From UBA830 sp002295635 (GTDB lineage: Bacteria > Pseudomonadota > Alphaproteobacteria > MPNO01 > UBA830), in assembly GCA_002295635.1 (NCBI GenBank), contig DBHK01000010.1, positions 42,386-106,385 of the forward strand: 64,000 bases of DNA, written 5' to 3'. Below are positions 36,855-46,720 of this stretch, piece by piece. How positions within the stretch are numbered: the first letter of the stretch is position 1; every line of letters starts with the position of its first letter. The translations under genes and the position numbers were made by a program. The notes under the pieces are model-generated. The model did not search any database. It was not told the DNA's origin and worked only from the letters and a program-made list of their open reading frames with translations.

Positions 36855-38372
36855 TTAGTTTCCCGCTATGGTTGCGGATTGGAGAGCATTCATCCCAATC
36901 TCGTGCTGTTCGATTAGGTTGGCGATAGATGCATCCATCACTTCCAGAAAAGGTGCTGGCCAAACACCCATCCAGATGGTTACTAAAATCAATGGGGCAA
37001 AAATAACCATCTCTCGCCGGTTGAGGTCGAGAATTGCTTTCAGGTCATCTTTTTCCAACTTGCCAAATACGACCCGGCGATAAAGAAAAAGCATATAGGC
37101 GGCACCAAGAATAATGCCTGTCGTCGCGAGCACCGCGACCCAAGTATTAGCTTTGAAGGCACCAACAAGGATAAGGAATTCGCCAACGAACCCGCTGGTG
37201 CCAGGCAAGCCGACCGAGGCCAACATGAAGACCATAAAAACCATTGCGTATTTCGGCATTCGTTCAACCAAGCCGCCGTACCGCGCAATCTCGCGGGTGT
37301 GCATCCGGTCGTAAATTACCCCTACACACAGGAACAGGGCACCAGAGACGAAGCCGTGGCTGATCATCTGTACCACCGCACCCTGCACACCCTGATGCGT
37401 AAGTGTGAAAATACCAATGGTCACGAATCCCATATGCGCAACCGAGGAGTAGGCAATGAGCTTCTTCATATCCTCTTGCGCAAGCGCAACAAGCGAGGTG
37501 TAGATAACCGCAATGATCGAGAGCGTATATATCAGTGGCGTAAAATACTCGGTGGCATAAGGCAGCATTGGAACCGAAAACCTAAGAAATCCGTATGCGC
37601 CCATTTTAAGAAGCACACCGGCGAGGATAACCGAACCTGCAGTCGGTGCCTCGACATGAGCATCAGGCAACCAGGTATGGACGGGCCACATGGGTACTTT
37701 CACCGCGAAGCTGGCAAAGAAGGCGAGCCAAAGCCACAACTGCATACGCGGATCGATGAAAGCTTCGAGAAGCACGGGAATATCCGTTGTCTCAGCCTCG
37801 AAATAGATCGCGAGTATGGCGATCAGCATAAGGACTGAGCCAGTCAGCGTGTACAGGAAAAACTTGAACGCGGCATAGACCCGGCGCGCACCGCCCCAGA
37901 TCCCGATGATCAGAAACATTGGGATCAGCACCGCCTCAAAGAAGATATAGAATAGCACGAAGTCTAGCGCGCAAAACATACCGATCATTAAAGTTTCTAG
38001 AACCAGAAACGCGATCATGTATTCTTTAACTCTATGCTCTATGGCCTCCCAGCTGGCAAGGATGCAAATAGGCGTCAGGAATGTAGACAAAAGAACGAAA
38101 AATGCGGAAATACCGTCGACACCCATGTGGTAGCTGATTCCGAAGGATGGGATCCAAGCTACCTTCTCGACGAACTGGAAATCAGCTGTCGAAGTATCAA
38201 AGCCGATCCAAATAAAAGTCGACACAGCGAATGTCGCGATAGAGGTCCACAGTGCTGTCGCACGCGCATTTCGTGCGACCACCTTCTCGTCACCCCTGAT
38301 AAGAAATATAGCGAGCGCGCCTATTGTAGGCAGAAACGTCGTAAGGGAAAGTATGGGCCAGCTATAAGACAT
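36855..38372 (-). CDS. nuoM: NADH-quinone oxidoreductase subunit M
   Basis: Second antiporter-like subunit of complex I. The 505-residue protein has about 14 membrane segments, the HTWLPDAHVEAPTAGSVILAG stretch and DMKKLIAYSSVAHMGF with the conserved Lys, and GLPGTSGFVGEFL. It is 6 bases before nuoN and 3 bases after nuoL. Confidence 0.97.
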   Translation of the reverse strand: MSYSWPILSLTTFLPTIGALAIFLIRGDEKVVARNARATALWTSIATFAVSTFIWIGFDTSTADFQFVEKVAWIPSFGISYHMGVDGISAFFVLLSTFLTPICILASWEAIEHRVKEYMIAFLVLETLMIGMFCALDFVLFYIFFEAVLIPMFLIIGIWGGARRVYAAFKFFLYTLTGSVLMLIAILAIYFEAETTDIPVLLEAFIDPRMQLWLWLAFFASFAVKVPMWPVHTWLPDAHVEAPTAGSVILAGVLLKMGAYGFLRFSVPMLPYATEYFTPLIYTLSIIAVIYTSLVALAQEDMKKLIAYSSVAHMGFVTIGIFTLTHQGVQGAVVQMISHGFVSGALFLCVGVIYDRMHTREIARYGGLVERMPKYAMVFMVFMLASVGLPGTSGFVGEFLILVGAFKANTWVAVLATTGIILGAAYMLFLYRRVVFGKLEKDDLKAILDLNRREMVIFAPLILVTIWMGVWPAPFLEVMDASIANLIEQHEIGMNALQSATIAGN

Positions 38373-38375
38373 TTA

Positions 38376-40310
38376 TTAGCCGCCCGAACCGGCAACGAGA
38401 TACCACGTTACGATTCCCGCCACACCGATGAGCATCGCAAAAGCATAGTGATAAAGGTATCCTGACTGCAACGATGCGACTTTCTGGGCAAGGTACCTTG
38501 CAGCAGCCGCGACACCATCGGGTCCAAGCCCGTCAATCACCGCACCGTCACCATCCTTCCAGAGGTTTTTACCTAACCGGTGCGCCGGCCTGACAAAAAG
38601 GAAGTCGTATAGCTGATCAAAATACCATTTGTTGAACAGAAATCTGTAAACGACCTGAAAACGAGTTGCGAAAATTCCTGGCAAACCTGGATTGATCATG
38701 TAGGCATAATATGCAGCAGCAATTCCAACGACCGCAACGACAATTGGAAGCAATTTAACCCACATAGGTACATGATGAGCAGCTTCTATTGGGTTGGTAC
38801 CGGGTAGTACGTAAATCGATGCTCCCCAGAATTCTTTCATGCTGTCGCCGACGAAAAATTCATAACCCCAATAACCTGAGAATAGTGCGCCAAGTGCGAG
38901 TAGCAGCAATGGCGCTATCATAACCTTTGGTGATTCGTGCACGTGAGCCAATGTCTTTTCGTCCGCCCGACTTTCACCGTGGAATGTCATGATGATCAGT
39001 CGCCACGAATAAAACGCCGTCAGAATAGCCGCGATTATACCGAACCAGAATGCATACATGCCGGCGGTCGTATGGGCGCCGAATGCCGCCTCAAGTACAA
39101 TATCCTTGGAATAAAAACCTGCGAAAAATGGAAGTCCCGCCAGAGCTAAGCTGCCTATCCACATCAGCGAATAAGTCACCGGTATCATTTTCCATATGCC
39201 GCCCATCCGGCGCATATCCTGTTCAGAGGACATCGCATGAATTACCGATCCAGCTCCAAGGAATAATAGCGCCTTGAAGAAGGCATGCGTGGTCAGGTGG
39301 AAAATACCCGCCGAATACGCTGATACCCCACAGGCAAAGAACATGTACCCCAACTGGCTGCAGGTAGAGTAAGCAATCACTCGCTTTATATCCGTTTGCG
39401 TCAGTGCCACGGTCGCAGCAAACAGGCAGGTTGTCGCCCCGACGATGGTGACAACGGTCAGGGCATCCGGCGCATATTCAAAAAGCGGCGACAGTCTCGC
39501 CACCATGAAGACTCCCGCTGTTACCATAGTCGCAGCGTGAATGAGGGCAGAAACCGGTGTTGGGCCCTCCATCGCGTCAGGTAGCCAAGTATGAAGCCCA
39601 AGCTGCGCCGATTTACCCATCGCGCCGATAAACAGCAAAATACACAACGTTGTCAGGGCGTGAGCTTCGAAACCAAGAAATTGGATCGTCGCCTCCGCTT
39701 TGCCGGGCGCCAAAGCAAAAATGGTTTCGAAACTGATAGAATTGAACATCAGGAACACGCCCATGATACCCAGTGCAAAGCCAAAATCACCAACCCGGTT
39801 CACTAGGAAGGCTTTGATAGCCGCAGCATTAGCTTCCGGTTTTTCGTACCAAAACCCGATCAACAAATAAGAACAAAGACCCACGCCCTCCCATCCGAAG
39901 AACATCTGAAGAAGGTTATCGGAAGTGACCAACATTAGCATAAAGAAAGTGAAGAAGCTGAGATAAGACATGAACCGTGGAATATGGGGGTCGTGACTCA
40001 TGTATCCGATGGAATAGATATGGACCATCGACGATACTACGGTCACAACAAACACCATTACCGCCGTCAATGTATCGAAACGAAGCGACCAGTTGACCTG
40101 AAACAACCCGGAATTGATCCATGATAATAATTCGACGGTTTGCGATTTGCCGCCGATTCCAGTCTCCACCAGGATGATGCAGCCAAAGATCGCAGACAGC
40201 AGCATACACCCGCTTGTAACAACTTGTGATCCGCGATCTCCTATCCAGCGGCCACCGAATCCAGCGATAACCGCGCCGATTAACGGCAGAAATATGGCGA
40301 GCGCGTACAC
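38376..40310 (-). CDS. nuoL: NADH-quinone oxidoreductase subunit L
   Basis: Distal antiporter-like subunit of complex I, carrying the long lateral helix. The 644-residue protein has about 16 membrane segments, WEGVGLCSYLLIGFW, HTWLPDAMEGPTPVSALIHA, and TDIKRVIAYSTCSQLGYM. It starts with GTG at 40310, preceded by a GAGG site, 7 bases after nuoK. Confidence 0.97.
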   Translation of the reverse strand: MYALAIFLPLIGAVIAGFGGRWIGDRGSQVVTSGCMLLSAIFGCIILVETGIGGKSQTVELLSWINSGLFQVNWSLRFDTLTAVMVFVVTVVSSMVHIYSIGYMSHDPHIPRFMSYLSFFTFFMLMLVTSDNLLQMFFGWEGVGLCSYLLIGFWYEKPEANAAAIKAFLVNRVGDFGFALGIMGVFLMFNSISFETIFALAPGKAEATIQFLGFEAHALTTLCILLFIGAMGKSAQLGLHTWLPDAMEGPTPVSALIHAATMVTAGVFMVARLSPLFEYAPDALTVVTIVGATTCLFAATVALTQTDIKRVIAYSTCSQLGYMFFACGVSAYSAGIFHLTTHAFFKALLFLGAGSVIHAMSSEQDMRRMGGIWKMIPVTYSLMWIGSLALAGLPFFAGFYSKDIVLEAAFGAHTTAGMYAFWFGIIAAILTAFYSWRLIIMTFHGESRADEKTLAHVHESPKVMIAPLLLLALGALFSGYWGYEFFVGDSMKEFWGASIYVLPGTNPIEAAHHVPMWVKLLPIVVAVVGIAAAYYAYMINPGLPGIFATRFQVVYRFLFNKWYFDQLYDFLFVRPAHRLGKNLWKDGDGAVIDGLGPDGVAAAARYLAQKVASLQSGYLYHYAFAMLIGVAGIVTWYLVAGSGG

Positions 40311-40317
40311 CTAGCCT

Positions 40318-40626
40318 CTAGCCCTTCATCAGGTTGATATCTTCAACCGCGATCGATCCCCGGTTCCGGAAATAGACAACGATCACCGCGAGACCGATTG
40401 CTGCCTCCGCCGCCGCAATGGCAAGTATCAAAAGTGCAAACACTTGGCCCGCTAGATCGTTCAGGTAGATTGAGAATGCGACCAGATTGATGTTCACGGC
40501 AAGGAGGATTAGTTCAACCGACATCAGAATGATGATTACGTTCTTCCTATTAAGGAAGATACCGAATACACCCAGAGTAAACAGGATTGCCGCAACAGTA
40601 AGGTAATGAGAAAGGCCGATTTCCAT
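40318..40626 (-). CDS. nuoK: NADH-quinone oxidoreductase subunit K
   Basis: Small three-helix membrane subunit of complex I. The ATG at 40626 gives 102 residues starting MEIGLSHYL, the family start and length; an adjacent ATG at 40629 is possible and an upstream start at 40653 would overlap nuoJ needlessly. Conserved membrane glutamates are visible in MSVELILLAVN and AEAAIGLAVI. Confidence 0.96.
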   Translation of the reverse strand: MEIGLSHYLTVAAILFTLGVFGIFLNRKNVIIILMSVELILLAVNINLVAFSIYLNDLAGQVFALLILAIAAAEAAIGLAVIVVYFRNRGSIAVEDINLMKG

Positions 40627-40630
40627 CATC

Positions 40631-41245
40631 TTAGACGCCACTCCCCGGTTCAACGTGGCGAATTTCCAACGATTCCTCCCGCGTCCGCGCTACTTGGTCG
40701 GATATTTTCTGCCTTTTCACCCCGTCTCGAGTACGCAGCGTAAGGACGATCGCCCCGATCATTGCGATTAGTAGGATCAGTCCAGAAGCCTGAAAAAGGT
40801 AAATGTAGTCGGTGTACAGAACCTGCCCGATCGCGTGAGTGTTCGTAACCTCCGTCGCCGGCGGTGTTGGCGCCGCTGCGCGGCTGGCTGTATCAGGGGC
40901 AACGACCCAACTGCCAAGGATAAGAACCAGTTCGGCAAGTAGAACTAAACCAACGAGGGTACCGATTGGCAGGTACTGAAGAAAGCCTTGCCGCAACTCT
41001 ACGAAATTAATGTCCAGCATCATTACGACGAAGAGGAACAGAACAGCGACGGCGCCTACATAAACGATTACCAGAATCATCGCGATAAATTCTGCTCCCA
41101 TCAGCACAAAAAGGCCGGCGGCATTGAAGAAGGCAAGAATTAGAAATAGAACTGAATGTACCGGATTACGCGCCGAAATCACCATGACGGCTGCGGCGAT
41201 TGCAATCACCGCAAATGCGTAGAAGGAAATGGCTTCAAGAATCAT
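40631..41245 (-). CDS. nuoJ: NADH-quinone oxidoreductase subunit J
   Basis: Five-helix membrane subunit of complex I next to the quinone channel. The 204-residue protein has ISARNPVHSVLFLILAFFNAAGLF and FIAMILVIVYVGAVAVLFLFVVMMLD, both typical, and a hydrophilic, charged C-terminus of about 30 residues. It is 9 bases after nuoI. Confidence 0.96.
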   Translation of the reverse strand: MILEAISFYAFAVIAIAAAVMVISARNPVHSVLFLILAFFNAAGLFVLMGAEFIAMILVIVYVGAVAVLFLFVVMMLDINFVELRQGFLQYLPIGTLVGLVLLAELVLILGSWVVAPDTASRAAAPTPPATEVTNTHAIGQVLYTDYIYLFQASGLILLIAMIGAIVLTLRTRDGVKRQKISDQVARTREESLEIRHVEPGSGV

Positions 41246-41254
41246 ACTACGTGC

Positions 41255-41743
41255 TTACCTGTAAGGCGCCTCTGCTGACAGACGCTGCGCAAGATGCCCT
41301 TCCCATCGTTCGCCGTTGTCGAGCAACTTCTCCTTATTATACATTAGTTCCTCGCGGGTTTCGGTCGCGAATTCAAAATTGGGTCCCTCAACTATGGCAT
41401 CCACCGGGCAGGCTTCTTCGCAAAAACCGCAATAGATACATTTGGTCATATCAATGTCGTAACGCGTGGTCCGTCGGCTACCGTCGGCGCGGGGTTCCGC
41501 CTCAATCGTGATCGCCTGCGCCGGGCAGACCGCCTCACAAAGCTTGCACGCGATGCAACGCTCCTCACCGTTTGGGTAGCGACGAAGGGCATGTTCGCCC
41601 CGAAAACGCGGACTCAGCGGTCCCTTCTCGAAGGGATAGTTCACTGTAACTTTAGGCTTGAACATATATTTCAGCGTCAGTGCCATGCCAGACACAAGTT
41701 CTGTTAACAGCAAAGCTCGAGAGGAGTTTTTGAAAAAAGACAT
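41255..41743 (-). CDS. nuoI: NADH-quinone oxidoreductase subunit I
   Basis: Carries clusters N6a and N6b on the peripheral arm of complex I. The 162-residue protein has two 4Fe-4S motifs: Cys63/66/69/73 (CIACKLCEAVCP) and Cys102/105/108/112 (CIYCGFCEEACP). The start MSFFKNSSRALLL gives an N-terminal amphipathic segment typical of alphaproteobacterial and mitochondrial homologues. It lies 15 bases after nuoH. Confidence 0.97.
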   Translation of the reverse strand: MSFFKNSSRALLLTELVSGMALTLKYMFKPKVTVNYPFEKGPLSPRFRGEHALRRYPNGEERCIACKLCEAVCPAQAITIEAEPRADGSRRTTRYDIDMTKCIYCGFCEEACPVDAIVEGPNFEFATETREELMYNKEKLLDNGERWEGHLAQRLSAEAPYR

Positions 41744-41758
41744 ACGCGTTTCTCGTCC

Positions 41759-42790
41759 TTAACCACCGGCCGCCGGCAGCCAATCGAATGCAATCAGCGC
41801 ACCGGCCGTGATAACGACCCAAACTAGGGAAAACGGCAGGAATACCTTCCAGCCGAGCCGCATCAGCTGGTCGTATCGATACCGCGGGAAGGTTGCCCGT
41901 ACCCAGAGGAATACAAACAAACACATCGCAATTTTAAGCGCAAACCAGATGATCCCTGGGATCCAAGTAAACGGCTCGATATCAAATGGTGGCAGCCAGC
42001 CGCCAAGGAATAACACCGCTGTCATACCGCTCATCAATATCATGTTCGCGTATTCGCCAAGGAAGAAAAGTGCAAAAGTCATAGACGAATATTCAACATT
42101 GTAGCCGGAGACGAGTTCCGCTTCCGCCTCTGGCAGATCGAAAGGATGCCGGTTCGTCTCAGCGAGGGCGGAGATGAAAAAGATGATGAACATCGGGAAC
42201 AATGGCAACCAGTACCAAGTCCAGAATCCACCGCCTTGCTGAGCCATAACAACATCAGTCAAGTTCAGTGAACCGACGCACATGAGCACGGTAATAATTA
42301 CAAAGCCGATGGCGACTTCGTAAGAAACCATCTGCGCGGCAGAGCGAAGTGCACCGAGAAATGCATATTTTGAATTACTAGCCCAGCCGGCCATTATGAT
42401 TCCGTAAACGCCCAGCGACGAAATCGCAAACAAATACAGGACCCCTACATTTATATCCGCCAACACCCAACCGGCATCAAACGGGATCACTGCCCAAGCA
42501 ACAAGAGCGAGGATAAAAGTCAGCATCGGCGCAAGGATAAATACTACTTGGTTGGCCCCTGAAGGAATGACAGTCTCCTTGACCAAGAGCTTTAGCCCGT
42601 CAGCAACTGGCTGGAAGAGACCGAACGGGCCGACAACGTTCGGCCCCTTGCGTAACTGCATCGCTGCAATGACCTTACGTTCTGCAAGCGTCAGATAGGC
42701 AACGCCACCCATGATGGGCAGAATAATCAGCAGTATCTGGCCGACAATTATCAAACCTGGCCAGAGATATCCGTCCCAGAAGCTAGCCAT
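41759..42790 (-). CDS. nuoH: NADH-quinone oxidoreductase subunit H
   Basis: Membrane subunit that forms the quinone-binding chamber of complex I. The 343-residue protein has eight membrane segments, ERKVIAAMQLRKGPNVVGPFG near the N-terminus and ETNRHPFDLPEAEAELVSGYN, both diagnostic. It overlaps nuoG by 8 bp. Confidence 0.97.
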   Translation of the reverse strand: MASFWDGYLWPGLIIVGQILLIILPIMGGVAYLTLAERKVIAAMQLRKGPNVVGPFGLFQPVADGLKLLVKETVIPSGANQVVFILAPMLTFILALVAWAVIPFDAGWVLADINVGVLYLFAISSLGVYGIIMAGWASNSKYAFLGALRSAAQMVSYEVAIGFVIITVLMCVGSLNLTDVVMAQQGGGFWTWYWLPLFPMFIIFFISALAETNRHPFDLPEAEAELVSGYNVEYSSMTFALFFLGEYANMILMSGMTAVLFLGGWLPPFDIEPFTWIPGIIWFALKIAMCLFVFLWVRATFPRYRYDQLMRLGWKVFLPFSLVWVVITAGALIAFDWLPAAGG

Positions 42791-44843
42791 CAGTTCCCGT
42801 TTTCTCTTCGTTTCGGATAAAGGTTTCCGTACAAGCAGCCATTGTCTTGGACGCTCGACTTATCGGATCGGTCATATAGAAGTTCTGCACAGGACTTTTA
42901 AAGGGGGAACTACTCATGTCACCACTGGTCGAAACATGGCACCATTCAGACGGCGTCAATGTGTCAATTTTCCCAAGCGCCGGCGAAACTCCCACCATAT
43001 GCGTACGCAAATCGCCAATATTGTTATAAGGCAGGGTTTTCCCGAGCGACTCCGAAAGAGCGCGCAGGATAGTCCAATCTTCGCGCGCATCTCCGGGCGG
43101 GAATGTCGCGCGCCTTCCGCGCTGCACCCGACCTTCGGTATTCGCGTAAGTTCCGTCCTTTTCTGTATAGGCCGCACCTGGCAAAATTACGTCTGCGGCG
43201 TGAGCGCCAGCATCTCCATGATGTCCCTGATAGATAACGAAAGCATCGATCAGTTTAGAAGTGTCAATTTCATCGGCACCAAGAAGATAGACCAATTCGA
43301 TATCACCCGAAGCGGCACCTTCCAGAATACCCGCGACATCACGCCCGCCCTTTCCAGGTACCAACCCAAGGTCAAGACCCGCGACGCGTGACGCCGCAAG
43401 ATGAAGGATATTAAATCCGTTCCAGTCAGCCGACACCATCCCAGTATCGCTTGTGATTTGGAACACCTTGGCCAAGATTGCCGCCCCATCGGCACGGGCT
43501 AGCGCGCCCTGTCCAACGATAATCATTGGACGTTCAGCGGATTTTAATGTTTCGCAAAATGGATGTGTCCCGTCGGCAATTTCCCGAAGCGTCTGTGGCC
43601 CGGCACCCAGATGTTCAGTGCGGTAGGTTAGATCGACATTCTCGCCGACAATTCCCACCCGAAAACCACCGACGCTAGCGCGTTTGCGCAATCGCGCATT
43701 GATGATTGGTGCCTCAAGTCGCGGGTTGGAACCAACAATAAGACAGGCGTCGGCATCTTCGATCCCGGCGATTGTTGTATTGAACAAATAGCCACTGCGG
43801 TTATCCGCTGAAAGCTTGGCTCCATCCTGGCGACAATCGATATTCGGAGATCCTAGCTCATCCATCAACCCTTTCAGCGCCACCATGGATTCAGCATCGC
43901 ACATATCGCCGGCAATAGCCGCAATTTTGCCTCCGTCAAGCCCGCTTATCTTCCTAACAACAAGGTCTAGAGCTTCTTGCCATGTCGCAGGCTGCAATTT
44001 GCCATCTTTCTTGAGGTAAGGCTTATCGAGACGTTGACGAGCCAACCCGTCACACGCATATCGGGTTTTATCCGAAATCCATTCCTCATTCACATCTTCG
44101 TTCAGCATTGGCAGAATTCGCATGACTTCGCGCCCGCGGCTGTCTACCCGGATGTTGCTGCCAACGGCATCCATAACGTCGACTGATTCCGTCTTGGTAA
44201 GTTCCCACGGCCGCGCTTCAAAGGCATAAGGCTTGGACGTCAGCGCACCGACCGGGCACAAATCGATAATATTAGCCGATAACTCGGATGAAATTGCGGC
44301 CTCCACATAGGTGCCGACTTCCATGTTTTCGCCCCGGCCAGTTGCCCCCAGAACCTCCACTCCGGCAACCTCGGTCGAAAACCGAATACAACGCGTGCAG
44401 TGAATGCAGCGGGTCATATGAGTTTCAATTAGCGGGCCTAAGTTCTTGTCTGCCACTGCACGTTTGTTCTCGGAAAAGCGCGAATGGTCGAAGCCATAAG
44501 CCATTGCCTGGTCTTGCAAATCGCACTCACCCCCCTGATCGCAGATCGGACAGTCCAGCGGATGATTAATCAGGAGGAATTCCATCACTCCATTACGCGC
44601 CTTTTTAACGGTCTCGGTGTTGGTGCGGATGACCATCCCTTCACCAACTGGCATAGAACAAGACGCGATGGGTTTCGGTGCCTTTTCCATCTCAACAAGA
44701 CACATACGGCAATTTCCGGCGATCGAGAGGCGCTCATGGTAGCAGAATCGGGGAATTTCAACTCCGGCCTCCTCGCAGGCCTGAAGGACGGTGATGCCGT
44801 CCACTACTTCGATTTCGGTACCGTCGATTGTGAGTTTAGCCAT
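42783..44843 (-). CDS. nuoG: NADH-quinone oxidoreductase subunit G
   Basis: Largest peripheral subunit of complex I, with several Fe-S clusters. The 686-residue protein has a ferredoxin-type 2Fe-2S domain with Cys34, Cys45, Cys48 and Cys62, then the His-Cys3 site in HPLDCPICDQGGECDL, then RCIHCTRCIRF with a later DLCPVGAL cysteine. The rest is the molybdopterin-oxidoreductase-like fold without a cofactor. It follows nuoF by 4 bases. Confidence 0.97.
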   Translation of the reverse strand: MAKLTIDGTEIEVVDGITVLQACEEAGVEIPRFCYHERLSIAGNCRMCLVEMEKAPKPIASCSMPVGEGMVIRTNTETVKKARNGVMEFLLINHPLDCPICDQGGECDLQDQAMAYGFDHSRFSENKRAVADKNLGPLIETHMTRCIHCTRCIRFSTEVAGVEVLGATGRGENMEVGTYVEAAISSELSANIIDLCPVGALTSKPYAFEARPWELTKTESVDVMDAVGSNIRVDSRGREVMRILPMLNEDVNEEWISDKTRYACDGLARQRLDKPYLKKDGKLQPATWQEALDLVVRKISGLDGGKIAAIAGDMCDAESMVALKGLMDELGSPNIDCRQDGAKLSADNRSGYLFNTTIAGIEDADACLIVGSNPRLEAPIINARLRKRASVGGFRVGIVGENVDLTYRTEHLGAGPQTLREIADGTHPFCETLKSAERPMIIVGQGALARADGAAILAKVFQITSDTGMVSADWNGFNILHLAASRVAGLDLGLVPGKGGRDVAGILEGAASGDIELVYLLGADEIDTSKLIDAFVIYQGHHGDAGAHAADVILPGAAYTEKDGTYANTEGRVQRGRRATFPPGDAREDWTILRALSESLGKTLPYNNIGDLRTHMVGVSPALGKIDTLTPSEWCHVSTSGDMSSSPFKSPVQNFYMTDPISRASKTMAACTETFIRNEEKTGTDG

Positions 44844-44847
44844 GCCC

Positions 44848-46128
44848 TTACGCCGCCGTCTTCGATCGCCGCAACTTGATGCGGTCTTCGATTTCGTTTC
44901 GGAAATGACGGATTACCCCTTGAACAGGCCAAGCCGCCGCGTCGCCCAGCGCACAAATCGTATGACCTTCGATTTCGTAGGAAACATCCAGCAGCATGTC
45001 GATTTCTTCGATATCGGCGTCACCAGTGACCAAGCGTTCCATCACACGCCACATCCAGCCGGTACCTTCGCGGCATGGGGTACATTGTCCACAGCTTTCG
45101 TGCTTATAGAATTTCGACAGCCGTGCGATCGCCGCGATAATGTCGGTTGATTGGTCCATAACAATGACAGCGGCCGTGCCAAGTCCAGATTTTACTTCGC
45201 GCAAAGAATCAAAATCCATCAGAATGTCATCGCAAATACCCTTCGGAAGACACGGCACCGAGGATCCACCCGGGATAATCGCCTTCAAATTCTCCCACCC
45301 GCCGCGTACGCCACCTGCATGTTTTTCGATTAGCTCCTTAAGCGGGATACTCATCTCCTCTTCAACATTGCAAGGATTGTTGACGTGCCCAGAAATGCAG
45401 AACACCTTGGTGCCTGTATTATTCTCTCGACCGAAACCTGCGAACCAGGACGCCCCCCGCCGGCAAATCGTCGGCGACACAGCTATGGTCTCAACATTGT
45501 TGATCGTAGTCGGACAGCCATACAGACCGGTATTCGCCGGAAACGGTGGCTTGATCCGCGGCTGACCCTTCTTGCCCTCCAAGCTTTCTAGAAGAGCTGT
45601 TTCTTCGCCGCAAATATAGGCCCCGGCGCCGCGATGAACATATATGTCGAAGTCATATCCAGAACCGCAGGCATCCTTACCAATCAAACCTGCTTCATAT
45701 GCTTGGTCGACGGCCGCATCTAGAATGGCCGCCTCGTTATAGAATTCGCCGCGTACGTAGATATATGCCGCATTAGCGCCCATCGCGAAGCCGGCAACGA
45801 GACAACCTTCGACCAGCTTGTGCGGGTCGTGGCGCATGATGTCGCGATCCTTGCAGGTACCAGGTTCAGATTCGTCCGCGTTTACTACTAGGTAGTGTGG
45901 TTTGCCAGTCGGTTCCTTCGGCATAAACGACCATTTCAGGCCGGCTGGGAAGCCCGCACCGCCACGACCACGCAGACCGGAGGCTTTCATCTCGTCGACG
46001 ATCCAGTCCCGGCCCTTGGCCAGGATATCCCTCGTGCCGTCCCAATCACCCCGTTTCTTGGCCGACTCGAGCCTCCAATCATGTAGACCATAGAGATTGG
46101 TGAATATTCGATCTTTATCGTTCAGCAT
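44848..46128 (-). CDS. nuoF: NADH-quinone oxidoreductase subunit F
   Basis: NADH- and FMN-binding subunit of complex I. The 426-residue protein has GLRGRGGAGFPAGLKW (NADH), NADESEPGTCKD (FMN) and the 4Fe-4S site ESCGQCTPCREG with a fourth cysteine further on in GHTICALGD. It starts 4 bases after nuoE. Confidence 0.97.
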   Translation of the reverse strand: MLNDKDRIFTNLYGLHDWRLESAKKRGDWDGTRDILAKGRDWIVDEMKASGLRGRGGAGFPAGLKWSFMPKEPTGKPHYLVVNADESEPGTCKDRDIMRHDPHKLVEGCLVAGFAMGANAAYIYVRGEFYNEAAILDAAVDQAYEAGLIGKDACGSGYDFDIYVHRGAGAYICGEETALLESLEGKKGQPRIKPPFPANTGLYGCPTTINNVETIAVSPTICRRGASWFAGFGRENNTGTKVFCISGHVNNPCNVEEEMSIPLKELIEKHAGGVRGGWENLKAIIPGGSSVPCLPKGICDDILMDFDSLREVKSGLGTAAVIVMDQSTDIIAAIARLSKFYKHESCGQCTPCREGTGWMWRVMERLVTGDADIEEIDMLLDVSYEIEGHTICALGDAAAWPVQGVIRHFRNEIEDRIKLRRSKTAA

Positions 46129-46132
46129 GCCG

Positions 46133-46720
46133 CTAGTCCACTGCCCTGGTCAGGGTAGTTGGTCCGCTCGCTGGCGCCGACTTCTGTCGGTCGATCATGG
46201 TGCCCGCCGCGGGCTTTTCACCCCTGCGGAAAGCCTGGATCAATTTGCGTGCGTTTTCGGGATCAACATCTTCGTAATAGTCATCGTCGATCCATATAAT
46301 CGGTGCATTGACGCAGGCCCCGAGGCATTCGAATTCACCCAATGAAAACACACCATCTTCGGACGTCTGTCCAATCTTACAGCCAAGTTCGTCCTCGCAG
46401 GCGGCGACAATATCAGTACTCCCCCGCAGCCAGCACGGCGTCGTTGTACAGACGCGTAACTCATGTTTTCCCCGGGGCGTATCGTGATACATCTCGTAGA
46501 AAGAGACCACCTCGTATACTCGGATCGGCGCCATTTCGAGCATGTCTGCTATATGATCCATCGCCTCGCGTGGTAGCCATCCACCGCACTGACGCTGAGC
46601 GATATCTAACAAGGGCATGACAGCGCTGGCTTTCCGGTCATCTGGATATTTAGCTATATGCTTGGTCACCAGGACCGAGTTATCGGCGTCAAATGTAAAT
46701 ATCTCGGGTTTTCCGCTCAC
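46133..46720 (-). CDS. nuoE: NADH-quinone oxidoreductase subunit E
   Basis: Thioredoxin-like subunit with a 2Fe-2S cluster (N1a) bound by Cys91, Cys96, Cys132 and Cys136. I chose GTG at 46720 (195 residues, MSGKPEIFTFDADN): it overlaps the nuoD stop by 4 bp and has a GGGGAG site upstream. A longer frame to 46846 would begin inside nuoD with unrelated residues. The C-terminal about 35 residues after the ferredoxin-like part are variable and probably disordered. Confidence 0.95.
   Translation of the reverse strand: MSGKPEIFTFDADNSVLVTKHIAKYPDDRKASAVMPLLDIAQRQCGGWLPREAMDHIADMLEMAPIRVYEVVSFYEMYHDTPRGKHELRVCTTTPCWLRGSTDIVAACEDELGCKIGQTSEDGVFSLGEFECLGACVNAPIIWIDDDYYEDVDPENARKLIQAFRRGEKPAAGTMIDRQKSAPASGPTTLTRAVD

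Noticed and set aside
37299..37838. Plus-strand frame of 179 codons inside nuoM
   Set aside because: Antisense to a conserved membrane protein; the His/Arg-rich, low-hydrophobicity translation is typical of the antisense of hydrophobic genes.
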